The notes: a model not told the origin generated them from the letters alone. A stretch of DNA of 64,000 bases from Diplosphaera chodatii (GCA_032358165.1 JAALGY010000017.1:1984001-2048000), one strand, 5' to 3'; counted from the first letter of the stretch, positions 50,880 to 62,850 are shown. Program-made: numbers and translations.

Positions 50880-51219
50880 TCATTGCATCGCAGCTATCGA
50901 CATGCCCGTGCGCTTGGCCTCCAGGGCCTGTGCCTTGCGCCGCAACTCCGTCACCACCTTCGCCAGGGCCTGCGAGCGGCAGCGATGACATGCTGTCGCC
51001 TTGTACGCTGCCTGTATGGTGCATATCCCTCTGACAGCATGCAAGCGCAGCATGCGATGCGGCGCAATGCATCACCTCAGGGTTAACGCCGGCCTCCAGC
51101 AGCTGTACCAGCAGGTCTAGAGTTGGCCTGTCCAGTCCCGTGTTCAGTACGTCGGACAGCGCTTGCACAGTGTCCAGCTGCTTCTTTGCCTGCGTGCGGC
51201 GATCCAGTTCAGCGTCCAT
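50880..51219 (-). CDS. MZT1: Gene K: MOZART1/GIP1 (mitotic-spindle organizing protein 1)
   Basis: Small gamma-tubulin-complex component that binds GCP3 and recruits the complex to microtubule-organising sites. Two exons, 51219-51076 and 50969-50880, join in phase 0 to give 77 residues (animal MZT1 about 82, plant GIP1 about 71). The family core is clear: VQALSDVLNTGLDRPTLDLL, then VQLLEAGVNPE at the exon end and ALAKVVTELRRKAQALEAKR in exon 2. Start ATG 51219 is the only sensible one. The N-terminal MDAELDRRTQAKKQ is lineage-specific. Stop TGA 50882-50880, 89 bp before the probable NELF-B start. Confidence 0.93.
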
Positions 51220-51653
51220 GCCACCTTGAGCATGCGTCTATTCGCATCAGTGTCACTCCGCTTCACAGCCTGCTGTGTGCTTGAGCCTTGTCGAAAGGCG
51301 TGGTTCTGCGGGCGATGCCCAGCACAACTTGTATCATTGTGAGGAGCTGTCAGACAGGCCTTCACAATACCGAGGGATCCACAATGCGACCGGTCGACCA
51401 AAACTTATGTGCATGAGGCGTATCGTGTTGAATGCTGTAGGGCAAGGGTACCAAGCGCAAGCAATCACTGGGACGCTGAGATCCCCCTGCTTCCCGGCGA
51501 ACAGTCACGGACACCCTGTGGTGTTGCATCATTACCCAGGGCTGGGTACAGCCCTGCAGCGCCGCAGCAGCATCTGGCTGTATTTGCCGACTGATGAGCC
51601 CGTTCAGGTATATACGAACCAACAGCATTCAGAAGACATGGTCCACACTCTAA
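51220..51653. other. Spacer between genes K and L
   Basis: 3' side of L and promoter side of K (both minus). Nothing coding is recognised. Confidence 0.45.
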
Positions 51654-53700
51654 TCAATTGGAGCCCTGCATCTCAGCCATGAATTCAGCATCTGTGCGTA
51701 CAAGACCACAAAGATTGCAGACCGACCGATCGGTGCCCAGCGTTGGAGCCAGCGTGCCGTGACACTGCTCCCGCGGGCACACGTACTTCATGATGAACAG
51801 CTGTATGTAGTCTTCTGTGCAGCCGGCTGCCTCTGGCTGCTCGCCAAGTGCACCTGCGGCAACCTCAGTGGCAGTTGAATCCACCCTGCAGATGGCTGCT
51901 GCTGCAGACATGCAGCGCTGCAGTTCTGTCTCACATGTGCAGCCCCCACACAGCAAACACTACCTGAATGCATGTCCCTCGGAACAGCAATGACCCGATC
52001 TTCGCTGCCATCCGACCCACTGCCTTCGCTGCCATCTGACATGGCGCCTTCATCCTCATCCAATCCGGAGCCTCCATCATCCAGTTCAGCCTCCAACTGC
52101 GTATCACGCAGGGTCGTGCACATCAGATGGCTCGTCCATCTGCTCAATGACACCAGAAGGAGGTTTTGACTATACTATCGTTCCATACGGGTTGCACCTG
52201 GCACCGGGGGCAGCTGCAGGTGAAGCCATACTGGGTGCGGCAGGCAGACTGCCGCTCCTCTATGTCCCACGTGATCGGAAAGTATGACTGCGTGAGCTCC
52301 TCTCCTGCAAGCAGCATTCCGATCCGTCCGCTGCGGATCTTGCAATACCCATTGCCATGGCCATACAGCAAAAGATCAAGCACAGCAGCGTGTCGAATTC
52401 TGCATACCTGCCGGAACAGCATGCAGGGTACGGAAGCGCACGACCGTATTGTCAGGCGCTAACAGTGCCCCGTCGAAGTTGTCAAACCTTCAAAACGCCA
52501 GTTACATAGGTTCGAGGAACATCATGGCCATCTGACATCACAGCACAGGGTAAGGTTACAGTACTCGGGCCACACCTGGCGACGTTTGGCATGCACTCGT
52601 GGTTCAGCAGCGAGGCGGTGGGATATATCCCGCCGCCGCGCACCTGCCGCTCGTCCTGTTGCACCGCACTGCAGCACTTGTCAACACGCATGCACAAGAC
52701 GCCGCCTGCCACATGCATGCTCGTTGAAGCGATGTCCAGCGACCGGCTGTGCTTGCCTCATTGCCGCCAGGCGCCATGATGCCGTATGCATTGCACTGCT
52801 CCAGGGCCAGCAGGCGGCCAGCGTCGTCTGCAGAGATGGGCGGCGGGCCCCCGAGGACAGCTGCCAGCGCAGCATATGCTGCCGCCGTGGTGTCTGGCAC
52901 TGCAATATCTGCCGCCATGTTGGCCACAAGCGACGTCAGTGCCTGCAGCCTCGTCTGTGCACCTGTATGCAGCTGCGCACCTTCAAGGAGCTGGTCATCC
53001 CGACCAGAGCACACGGTGCCAGTGATGATAACTTCGATGATGCTCAATGTTGCCGTGTTGCAGGGCTGACCTGCATCAGACGCCGCTGCCAGGCGCAGAG
53101 CGCTGACTTGTGTCAGGAAGCTGAGCGCCGAATGCTCCTCACTGCTGAGCTGCAACCGTCCTGCTGCTGCAAGAACCCTAGAGACAAGAGCAGAAGTACT
53201 GTCAACAAGGGCATGATGACCCATGTGATGAGTTGTTGCTTTCGTCACTACATGTGGTGCATGCCGATGGTGTGTTTGCTGCGACCGCAGCCGCACCTGC
53301 AGATGTACTCAGAATGAATGTCCGGCCTGGCACGGCCCTCTGCAGCGCACGCCGGGGAGCAGAATGCTGCTTGGCCGCATGCGCTGCACTGCTCGTGCTG
53401 CGCTCCTGCAGCATGGCTACGCGTAGGTGAGCTGCCCACTGTTGGGATACAGCGTGAGGCATCTTGTGCCAAGTGATCAGCGGCAAGCAGCTGACTTCAT
53501 CGAGCGGTCTTGGAATCAGCGGACCCACCCAGGATGCGCATGCAGGTGGCGCAGATAGCGGTGCGCGCTTCCAGGGACGGCGTCAGCAGCAGAGGTGCGT
53601 CTGCCAGCAACTCTTCGCCTGGCTGCAGGTCTCGGGCTGCCACCAGGCCCCTGCCCCTTCCTGGCAGGTCCTGCACCTTGTACGCCGCCGCAGGTGACAT
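51654..53700 (-). CDS. Gene L: SET/MYND-domain (SMYD-type) lysine methyltransferase
   Basis: Start ATG 53700. Exon 1 (to about 53518) has the opening of a split SET domain (LPGRGRGLVAARDLQPGEEL) and the first zinc Cys pair, CATC. The next exon (about 53425-53275) carries MYND-like CSACGQAAFCSPACA. A long helical exon follows (53180-52740), then 52665-52578 with the SET motif TASLLNHECMPNVAR, 52495-52415 (VVRFRTLHAVPAG), 52310-52165 (EELTQSYFPITWDIEERQ plus post-SET FTCSCPRC), an acidic exon 52120-51965 (DEDEGAMSDGSEGSGSDGSE) and 51950-51654, with a C-terminal zinc-type CPREQCHG...CNLCG. The substrate could be histone or another protein. Odd: the usual NHSC reads NHEC, and the acidic insert after the post-SET cysteines is extra. 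Confidence 0.85.
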
Positions 53701-54437
53701 CAGAACGCTGCCTCAGTAGACGCTCAACGCGGATCTACCCTTGACCTGTTACATGTCACTTCAAGGTATGTGTCGACGGACTCAAGAGGGTTGAAAAGCC
53801 GTGGGTTGCCTGCTGCGGGCGCTGGTGCAACTTGATATGCAAGGTCGATGACAACTACCAGCAGCTCTGTACCCAATTGCAGCCCATAGTATGCGGCAAA
53901 TGGTGCGCCAGTCTCTGCAACCTGCAGCTGACCGCAAAGGGCGCAGATCAGCTTGCTGCACCTGTGCTGCAAGTTGTGATGACTCAGCGTGATGTCAGGT
54001 CCGCCGCGGCATTGCCTGGCGGTTCCTGTACTTCATTCTCTCCATCGGCTACTGGCATCAGATGCAACTATTGCGTGCCTCACACTGCGTGTGGCACTTC
54101 ATCTTTGGGGGTTTGCTTTTCACGGCAGGGTTGCCTGCAGCCACCACTCCATTAGTGGCAATGCTCTCATTGTACAGCATACCATCGTCTATGCTTGATG
54201 CTACGATACTTGCTTGTCAACAGCTCGCCATTGCGCATCAAGCATCGAGCATGCAGCAACCGCAGTGGCAGCAGTGCCACACGCATGGCACCAGATGTCC
54301 AACAGCTGTCTCCAACGCTCACAAGTATTCGCGCCATTTCAGTGAGCAGGTGCCTGGAGTCTATGCAAGGTTGTTCGACTATGCTACCGTTGATCTACTT
54401 GCTTGCCGGTGTTGCAGGCACAGCTGCGCGGCTCACT
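53701..54437. other. Spacer between genes L and M
   Basis: Promoter side of L and 3' side of M. A minus-strand open frame at 53972-53724 has no supporting homology or clear splice signals, so I do not call it. Confidence 0.4.
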
Positions 54438-57400
54438 ATCTCACAGCAGCAGCACTTGGCTGTACAGAGTTCGGGTAGGAGAAGAAGGACCCGCTGTCGT
54501 ACTTGCGCTTGACAACGGCCAGGCGAGCAGCATTGCTGCCATAGTAGGCGGACATCGATGATGAGCCAAGGTCCTGCATTCGTTGGAGGATGGCACGAAC
54601 ACATTAGTCTGATCAACAAATGGGACAGCAGCTCCATTGTACATCGACGCAATGTCAAGTCGTTGCTAACCTTGTCGATGTAATTGACATATGCTGCAGA
54701 GTCCACATGCGGCTTCATTGAGGACCAGAAGTCCTGCAGCAGTGCAACCTCATTTGGTGGGCAGCCTGTCAGATTCAGCAGCTCTCAAAACAGCGACCTG
54801 GTGGCAGCTGTCAGTTACAACGGGTGTGTCACGGACCTGCAGCCAGGCAGTGCAGCGCGGCGCCTGACCGGCATCTGTCCATGACACGTACCACTGCACG
54901 GATGCCAGCATGCTGCGATGCGGGAAAGCAGAGTCTGCTGCCTTGACCCTGCAGGGTACGTAGGTCTGTGTGTAAAGTACTGAAACACACTGCGCTGGGT
55001 GGTTTGCCCATTCTGGCTCATGTCGTCAGATGCACCCTGGTCAACACCACAGAAGTGACTGCCACCGACCTGTTGAGAGCACCACCATAGGCGTGCAGCT
55101 GCATCCAGCCACCAATGCCCTGGCTGGTCGCCGCAGCAATCTTGCTGGCTGCCAGGTTTGCCCCGGCTGCTGACATGGGGGCCTTGATGTAGTTGCTGTG
55201 CACCTTGAAGGAGTTTGGCGGGTTGACCTGGTGGCAGGGCCACTGACAAGGTGTCACAGGATGTAGGCTGTAACGCGCTCAGCCCATACGATCACTTCGA
55301 TGTGCCGCGCATGCAAGTGATCGTACTGGTGCAGCTGCTCACCCGTGTGTCGGGTCCCAGTCTCAGGCTGGAACGCTGCATTGGCTGCAACGCCTGCACA
55401 TCAGAAGCTCGCTGAGCAGCTCACCAGAATGGCTGCCACCCAAAAAGGGAATATCCAGCAAACCTGCGTGCATACAGGGCCTCTGACATGCCATGCATGC
55501 CGCTATACACCTCTGCTTGGTTGCCAAACTGCACCACGGCATCGATGTACGACATTTTGTTGTACTGCGCCAGAGCCGGCTGCCCAATCGCCTGCAGAGC
55601 ATGGTTTGACACCACAGTCTTTGAACCTCCAAGATCCGTGACGCCCAGGCCCTCTGCCCAGCAAACTGGCAGGATCGACTAGAGGTCGTGCAGGTGTATG
55701 ACAGCAGACCTGCATGCCAGCGTCTGCCAAAATCGCACGTGCTGCGCTTGCGCTGCCCAAGTACAGCGCATGCAGCTCCACCACACCATATCCAATGAAC
55801 AGGTCGGAGCTGATGCCATCTGATAGCTTTGGGAAGTTAGCCTGTGTGTAGGTGCAAGGTACCACACGTTGGCAACACTGTCAGTCACTCATGATGAGCA
55901 GCACTCATTCAACAGCAACCACTCATGATCACCAGCAAATCATGCGTCAGCGGCCATGTGGTTCGTGCACATACCAGGTACCACTGGATGGATTTGGCGG
56001 CAGCGCTGAAGCCCCAAACCACTGTGATGACTGTGACTTGCGCTGGGACCTCGACCGTTGCAATCCGAAACTTTGTTACGACCCCAAAGTTGCCTGCAGA
56101 GACTAGCAAATGAGCTGGCGCTGCATGCTTGATCGGTGTTGCTGCTGTCAGGAGTTCATGGGCATTTGCATGGGGGCCTGATCTCACCGCCGCCGCCGCC
56201 GCGGTGCGCCCACAGCAGGTCGGCATTGAGCGTCTTGTTGGCTGTGATGACCCTGCCGGTGGCGTCGACCATCTCAATGCCCACCAGCCTGTCTGACGCA
56301 AGGCCATACTTTCGTGCCAGCATGCCAAAGCCGCCGCCTGCAAGCAAACATTGCATGTGTCGGTTCTCCTCGACCATGCAGTACAGTATACTCGATCAAC
56401 CAACAGGGTTGGCTCTGGGCACGTAAAGGTGGACAGGCGGCTCCCCTCATGCTCTGCATGCTACACAGCAGGTGCGTGGATTGCACCTAGGATGTGGCCA
56501 CCGATGCCGACTGTGGGGCAGGTGCCCGCAGGGATGGCACGCTGGCCCTGCTCCCAGAGCGCCTGCAGCATACGGCAGCATACAGCCGTCGCATTTACAC
56601 CTCGAGCTGCTCTGCTATCTTGCAACCAGCAAGGCATGGCAGCTTGCAGGAGGCAGCTCCTGATGCTGAGCCGTGCACAACACCTGACAATTGCAGCTCA
56701 CCAAGAAGATCGGACCGAGCTTTGCGCCGGGTCCTATCGTTGCCACGCCAGTTGAGCTGAGGCTGACAGCACTCATGTTGCTGAGGTCAATCGTCAGCTT
56801 GCCATCCTGTACGGCATAGCCCCTGCGTCCAAGCAATGTGGAGGGGTCAACAAACTCACCCGTACATAAAGCTTTGCGGCACGAGCGCCTAGACAATGCA
56901 GTCAGATGACAACATTGTCCACCGTAATAGCAGAAGACCCTGCTCACTCGTACGAGTGCGCGCCGCTACGCGGCACCACCTTCACTCCTGCCTGCCGCGC
57001 ACATTTGATTGCCTGGGTAACCTGAGCTGTAGTTTTGGGGTATGCCAACAGCGCTGGCGAGGCGGTCACCCTCAAGTTCCACACCTGCACTCATGGTGCC
57101 GTGAGCTACAATCGATACAAGCTTCAATGAATTGCACATTCAGCATTGTTGCTTGCTGCACCAAGTGGGTACTGTAGATGCCACACAGCTCTGTTGGCTA
57201 TGTATCATATTGCATACCCACCCGCCGTGCTGTTTGGAAGGAGCTGGCGCCTGGCGCCACGAACGTGATGCCAGTGGCCGACAGGCAGGTCTGCAGGCTG
57301 CTGATGGGCGTCGCTGCTCGCAGGCCCCGCAGGCGCTGCCCAGCTGGCACAGCATCGCCGCCCGTCTGGACACCCAGCGCAGCGGTGTCGTATGCACGCA

Positions 57401-57621
57401 CTGCAAGAACAGATCGACCGATGAACATCTAAGTGTTTCAGAAGTGTGACATGAAATGGACATGGTCTTCCGGCTTGACAGCCTTGAAGAGTAGGAAACA
57501 ACGGCACTGCAAGCCCAGCACCCGGCATGCATGGGAGCAGGGATGGGCACACACCTGCCACAAGCTGCAGCGCAAAAATTGATGCGAAAATGAACGAAGA
57601 TGTTGCCAAAGACTGGCTCAT
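54438..57621 (-). CDS. Gene M: secreted berberine-bridge-enzyme-like FAD oxidase
   Basis: FAD-linked oxidase (FAD_binding_4 plus BBE domains). Plant members oxidise monolignols, oligosaccharides or alkaloids outside the cell and release H2O2. Start ATG 57621; exon 1 (57621-57556) is a signal peptide (SFIFASIFALQLVAG). Key exons: about 57405-57230; 57075-56945 with KCARQAGVKVVPRSGAHSYE (His for 8-alpha-histidyl FAD); 56850-56715 (GRRGYAVQDGKLTIDLSNMS); 56572-56478 with GTCPTVGIGGHILG (Cys for 6-S-cysteinyl FAD); 56340-56190 (GGGFGMLARKYGL, TLNADLLWAHRGGGG); 56110-55985 (NFGVVTKFRIATV); several between 55850 and 54900 that I place less surely; 54760-54665 (FWSSMKPHVDSAAYVNYID); and 54578-54438 with the BBE ending YYGSNAARLAVVKRKYD then SGSFFSYPNS. 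Both covalent FAD sites are present. Substrate unknown. Confidence 0.87.
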
Positions 57622-58444
57622 GACCTATTCAGAAGCTGGCTGGTCTGAAGCGGTGTTGCCCTCCTATCGGCTCTGCGGGCATGCACAATCAGCAGGTGCA
57701 AATCAACCCAGGCGCCAAGTGCTTCTGACGCCCAGCCTGATGGATCTGTTCAAAGATATCCATAGCAAGCTTTGCAAGCCGTTGACTGGTGAATGCACGG
57801 TACGCCACGACCTGCACCAATGTGAAGCTGGCGCGTCAAGGCCGGAACACGCCTTTGCCAAAGCCCTCGATACGCCGCTCAAGGCGCTCAGCGGCTGTAA
57901 GAAGAGCACCTACTCGTAGGCTTCATGCTAAAGCTGCATTTCAAACCGACCGAATGCTGCGACCCTCGGCAAATCGCGTCGATGGGATCGAGGCAACAGG
58001 GACAGGATGACCTCATGCTTGGTCACCTGATGGCAGGGGCTTTGGCATCAGGGTTGAACAGACCACAGGAAATCCGGCACCTCCAATTGACCACTGGTTG
58101 TCGAAGGTCGAAGGAGGCAGTCAAGGCCACTGCGAACAAGTTGTATGCGCTGCATCTCTACAAACGTTGCCATGCCCCATGTTGCACACATGCGTCTATC
58201 TGCCGGCAAGAAACCCTGCCCAACACTGCAACGATGAACGCAGCGGTAGGTAGCCGCTCATTTCACTCGAAAGCACAGGACAACACGCTCAACACATGCT
58301 CTGCGCCTGCCGAGAAGGCGAGATCAAGACAAGAGAGCAGCGATAGTCTGCACAATCCTCCTGCAAGCTGCACCGCGCCCATGCCCCAGGCTCTGCTAGC
58401 TGCCAGATGCCTCCTAAACCCCGCTGCTGATTGCACAGGCATCC
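57622..58444. other. Spacer between genes M and N
   Basis: Promoter side of M and 3' side of N (both minus). Open frames cross it on both strands but none shows a domain or consistent splice sites. Confidence 0.4.
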
Positions 58445-61400
58445 TTACAAACCCTTGGATAAGGCAGGGTCCTGCTGGGCCACAACCGGCACTGCAGCAG
58501 ACGCAGTGCTGCCACTGCCGCTGCTGCTGCTGACAGACTTGCTGCTGCTGCTGCCAAGGCTACTGCTGCTCGGATCAGCGCCTGAGAGCGGCGATCCTGT
58601 TGGTGCTGCAGGGCGCTGTGACGCTGCTGACGAAGGCTGCGGGGGTGGCAACTCATCATCGTCGTCTTTGTTGGCTGCCGGCGGTTTGCGGGCCGGCCGG
58701 TTTTGCAGTGATGGCGGCTGACGTTGCACGCTAGGTGCAGGGGCGCCATTGACTGCTGCCGCGGTGCCGGTAGCCTGCGATGCGCGCTGCTGACGCTTCT
58801 GCTGCGCTGACTTTTGGCCCCGTGACTGGGGTCTGCTGGCAGTGGGTGCGCCGCTGTCGATGGTGCCACTGCCGCTGCTGGGGCCAGCCTGGCCACCGCC
58901 GCTGCCGCTGCGGCTGCCTGAGTTGGAGGCCGAGTAGTTGCGGGCCTCTTTCAGCTGCTGCCGCAGGTCCTCGACCTGCATGAGAGGAGCACGGCAGAAA
59001 CTGCAACACTATTCGCTGATGCTCGGAAGCCTGATCAGAATAGCTGCCCCAACGTCTGCCGAGCACCGCGAACAACAGGCTGCAGCAGTTTAGGTTCTGC
59101 TCCGGCATGGGCCATCTGTAAAGCCAGCTGCTGCATGGGCCCAGACGCATGTGCGGTGGGGTGCTGTGCGCTCGGCTGCCGGCACCTCGGCGAGCAGGCG
59201 CTGCGCCTCCGCGCGGGCGCCCGGCAGCTGCTGCGCGGCGGGGGCGGCCGCCCGCAGCTCCGCCTCCCGCGCCGCCAGCGCCTTCTGCGTGCCCTGCAGC
59301 TCCACCCTCAGCCCGCCCTCCAGCTCCTGCAGGCACTTTACTTTTATACAACTGTATGAACCGACCGGACCACCCTCAACCCGCCCTCCAGCTCCTGCAA
59401 ATACTCTGATGTTATACAACTGCATGAACCGACCGGACCACCTGTCGTAGTTTTCACGCTACACCAGCAGCACGTGCATCCACCCTGCTTGCTGCAGCAC
59501 CAGTGGACACTTGCCCACCTGCAGTTGTTATCGCGCCAGTCTCACCTTCAGGGACGCCTCCGCAGTGGACAGGCGGCCGCGCAGGCGGCTGGCCTCCTGG
59601 CGTGCGCTCTCCAGCTTATCCTCTGCTTCCGCCATCTGCCGGATCGCCTCCTCTGCCGCCTGCTCATGCAGATTGCCAAGCGTCACGCACCAAAAAAAAG
59701 ACTCTCACATCAGGGTCGGCAGGTATCACCACTCATGTAGCGCTGTGATATGCAGCATTGGCCCTGTCTGTTCACACCACGCTCGCTCTATCAAAACCAG
59801 GTCCGGACTGTACGCTTCTACAGCTCGCGCGCAGCTGTGCTGGGCAGAGGCTGTGTGATCGCACCGCGCGCTCGTCCTCGGCCTGCTGCAGGGCGGACAC
59901 CTCGCGGTGGAGCGCGTCCCGCACGTCCGCCACCGCCTGCGTGATGTCGCCCTCCAGCTCGCGCACCTCCTGCTCCCGCGCCCCCAGCGCCGCCCTCGCC
60001 TCCCCCGCCTCCGCCTGCAGCCAGGATGTGCTGAACAGAGTGAATCACCTCAGTAGATTGCATCTTGCCAATCAACTTGCGAGTAGAACCTTGCAGTTAC
60101 ATGTCCTGCATGTCAGCCAGATGTCACCAGCTGCTCCACTGCACCCTTCCGTAAACTGCACTCCGGAGCGCCGCCTCCAGTGTCTGAGTCAAGTGCAGAC
60201 TGAACAACCCGGCAAGGGCGGCGCAGCCGCGCCTGCGAGGCCTCCAGCTCGGACTGCAGGTGCTGGCACGCCTGCATGGCCTCCCGCAGGCGCTCCTGCC
60301 GGGCGGCGGACTCCTTGGTCAGCGCCTCCAGCGCGAGCAGCGCCTCGTTGCGGCCGGCCGCCTCCGCGTGCAGCTCCTCCAGCGTCTGCAGCCGGCACCC
60401 ACAGCCGCTGGGTTTCATTGCAAGGTTTCAATCGCAACGTGTGAAACGTCTAGCAGGCTGTGCCACTCCCTGTCACGCTGTCAGGCTGCAAAACAGGCCG
60501 TCAGCTTGCTGCCAGCTGAAACCTTGATGACACTGGGCCTGGCAGACCAACACTTCGTCACATGTGCAACCTGCGCCTCACCGTCTGCTCGCGGGCCCGG
60601 GCGTCGCGGACCGCGACCTCCAGCTCCTCGGAGTTGGCGGCGAAGGCCTCGGCGGTCTGCTCCAGCTCGAGGCGCGCCCCCTTCTCCTCCTGTAGCTGCG
60701 CCGCCAGCTCCGCCACTTCCTGCTTCCCCGCAGCCACCTCCGCCTCCAGCTGCCGCTTCGTGCTCAGCAGGTCACGCACAGCCTACGAGCACACCCCCAC
60801 GTGTAAGGGTTTGAAGCTTCTGCACACACTGATGTAAACTCAGCAACACCTGGACACAGCAGCAGGTGGGCACATGCTGTGTGCTCCATGCAACAGCCAC
60901 CAGCAACTATACTCCAAGCTACACCTCAACAGAGGCAGCGCGTGCGCGGTCCAGCGTCGCTGAGTTTTCACGCTCTGCTGTCAGCTTTGCCTTTGCCGCA
61001 TTGCCGTCCACGACCTGAAGGAACAGCTGCAACGTGTAACGTTTAGTGCACAGAAGCATACTTGCTCTGCAGTTGCAATCCTGCCTGCGCAGGGACTTGC
61101 AAAGCAGAACGCCGCCAAACGTCTCAGCACCCAGGGTATGACAACGGAACACCCGCACATCGATCATTGTACGCAGCGCATGCAGCTGGGCATCGTCAAG
61201 TACACAACTGCTTCCTGTGTTAATATGGCATAACCCAGAGCGGCTGCACAGTGACCTCACCGCCTCCTGCAGCGCCGCCTGCAGCTCGGACACCTCCCCC
61301 TCCTGCCGGTGCACCCGGTCGCCAGCCTCCGCCAGCAGCTTGCGCACCTCTGTCTGCGCCTGCACCGTGCCAGCCACCATGTGCTGACTGCCGCACACAT

Positions 61401-62850
61401 CAGTTCAGCGGTGTGCAAACATCGGGTTGGCTGTTGGCCACCAGTTTTTTTTCTGCTGGCCCTGCCAAACACTGACCAGATGTTGCCAGCCACGGCCAGT
61501 ACACAGAATACAAAGGCTGCAATTCGAGCAAAGTGTCAGCGCATGACCGCGCCTCCTTCAATGCAGATGCACGAGACGCAAGTTGCAGAGCAGGTCGGCA
61601 CCTGCTGCTTCTGAGCAGCGTCCGCGTGCGCCTCCTGCGCGTCCGCCTGCGCCGCCGCCAGCGCCTGCCGCTCGGCCTGCAGCTCCGCCTCCAGCCGGCT
61701 GCCGTCCTGCTGCGAGGCCTGCAGCGCGCGCTGCAGGTCCTCCTGCTTGCGCGCCGCCTGCGCCGCCGCCTTCTCCGCCTCTGCAAGCCGCTGCTGCTCG
61801 CCCTGCAGCTGCCGGCGCACGTCCCGCAGGCTGCTACCCGCGTCCGACAACTCCGCCAGCCGCGCCTCCAGCGCCGCCTGCAGGTCTGCCGACGAGGACG
61901 CACCCAGCGCCTGCCCCAGTGCTGTCAGCTGGCTGTTGGCTGTGCTGAGTTTGGCCTCCGCCCCACGCAAGGCCTCATCCAAAGCCTTGGTCTTCTGGGT
62001 CTGTGTCAGTGCAGCAGCGCCGCCAGCGACGGCGCCAACAGCTACAGCCGCCCATGACACCCAGTCTGTACTGCCTGAGCTTGCGACCGCTGCAGCAGCC
62101 CGCCCAGTGTCTACATCTGCAACAAATACGCTGCCGCTGGCGTGGTGTTGCTTCGCGAAGTTTGCTACAACTCTGCCGCTGGTACTGCTGTCTGCCTCGC
62201 TGAAGCTCGGCACTGATACGCTGTCTGCCACGTCAGATAGCCGCTCAGGCTGAGACTGTGAGGCTGTGACCTGCAATAGAATGGCGGTAGGAGGATAGGC
62301 CATCTCAGCTGCGCACCCAATGAAGCTCAGGCTGAGAGGTTATTTACTTAATTATTTTGCACAAGGACGGGTTCATAAGAAACTAGTGGTGACATATGCA
62401 GGCTAGGAGGGCTCGATCGCCTGCTCTCAGCAAACGGCAGGTTGCACGCCTGTGGACACCTGTTCCGGAACGGCAAAACACACTAGAAAAGCTCACGATA
62501 AGCTGCGAACTGCATCACAGAAGAGTGTCGAGTGCAGCCAGCACCTGTTGGTCATGAAGCGTGGCAGCGCCGGCACGGCCGCGCTCCCTTGCCATGCTCC
62601 ACCACATCGGCACAGCCGAAGCCACGGCCGAGGCCCCGGCCAGCAACATTAGTCGGCGACCCGACGCCCCTGCGCCCTGTTCCTCCTGTAACTGCCGCTG
62701 TGGCGGTGGGGCCTGCCCATCGTCGCTGGCACGCACCCTGAGCCGTGTGCACCTGCCCAGGCATTGCCTCTGACATCCTGGCCGATAGGTGCGCTGTGAT
62801 CGCAGCCTGAGCTGCAGGCTATGAGGCTGTAGCAGCGCAGTCTGCCCCAT
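58445..62850 (-). CDS. Gene N: plastid-targeted long coiled-coil protein (MFP1-like)
   Basis: Start ATG 62850. Exon 1 (about 62850-62556) encodes a basic, Gln/Arg/Leu-rich plastid transit peptide, then a twin-arginine hydrophobic stretch (GRRLMLLAGASAVASAVPMW), as in thylakoid-directed proteins. Exon 2 (62272-61602, phase 0) has a second hydrophobic segment (WVSWAAVAVGAVAGGAAAL) followed by coiled coil (RLAEAEKAAAQAARKQEDLQ and similar). The coil continues through 61380-61262, 61017-60925, 60783-60583, 60388-60220, 60017-59865, 59660-59547 and 59335-59165. The last exon (58971-58445) is Ser/Pro/Gln-rich with an acidic KDDDDELPPPQPSS and poly-Ser runs. Two N-terminal hydrophobic segments followed by a long coiled coil resemble plant MFP1, a thylakoid-associated protein linked to nucleoid and starch-granule placement. 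Coiled coils mislead homology searches, so the name is tentative. A 68-bp tandem duplication covers one intron/exon junction. Confidence 0.6.
58480..58575 (-). repeat. CTG/CAG-rich poly-Ser coding repeat in gene N
   Basis: Imperfect trinucleotide runs (GCTGCTGCT on plus) encode SSSSLGSSSS and SVSSSSGSGS near the C-terminus. Simple coding repeat. Confidence 0.7.
59302..59437 (-). repeat. 68-bp tandem duplication across a splice acceptor of gene N
   Basis: Copies 59302-59369 and 59370-59437 are near-identical; differences cluster just 5' of the exon junction on the minus strand. Each copy contains a TGCAG acceptor followed by the first codons of the exon (GAGCTGGAGGGCGGG). The acceptor and exon start are therefore doubled. 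68 is not a multiple of three, so using the upstream acceptor and reading through would shift frame unless a mini-exon is spliced. Confidence 0.9.

Noticed and set aside
53724..53972. Minus-strand 82-codon open frame upstream of gene L
   Set aside because: No recognised motif, no clear start or splice sites; might be leader sequence, but coding cannot be supported.
57527..57919. Plus-strand 130-codon open frame between genes M and N
   Set aside because: Overlaps the M signal-peptide exon in antisense and has no recognisable domain.
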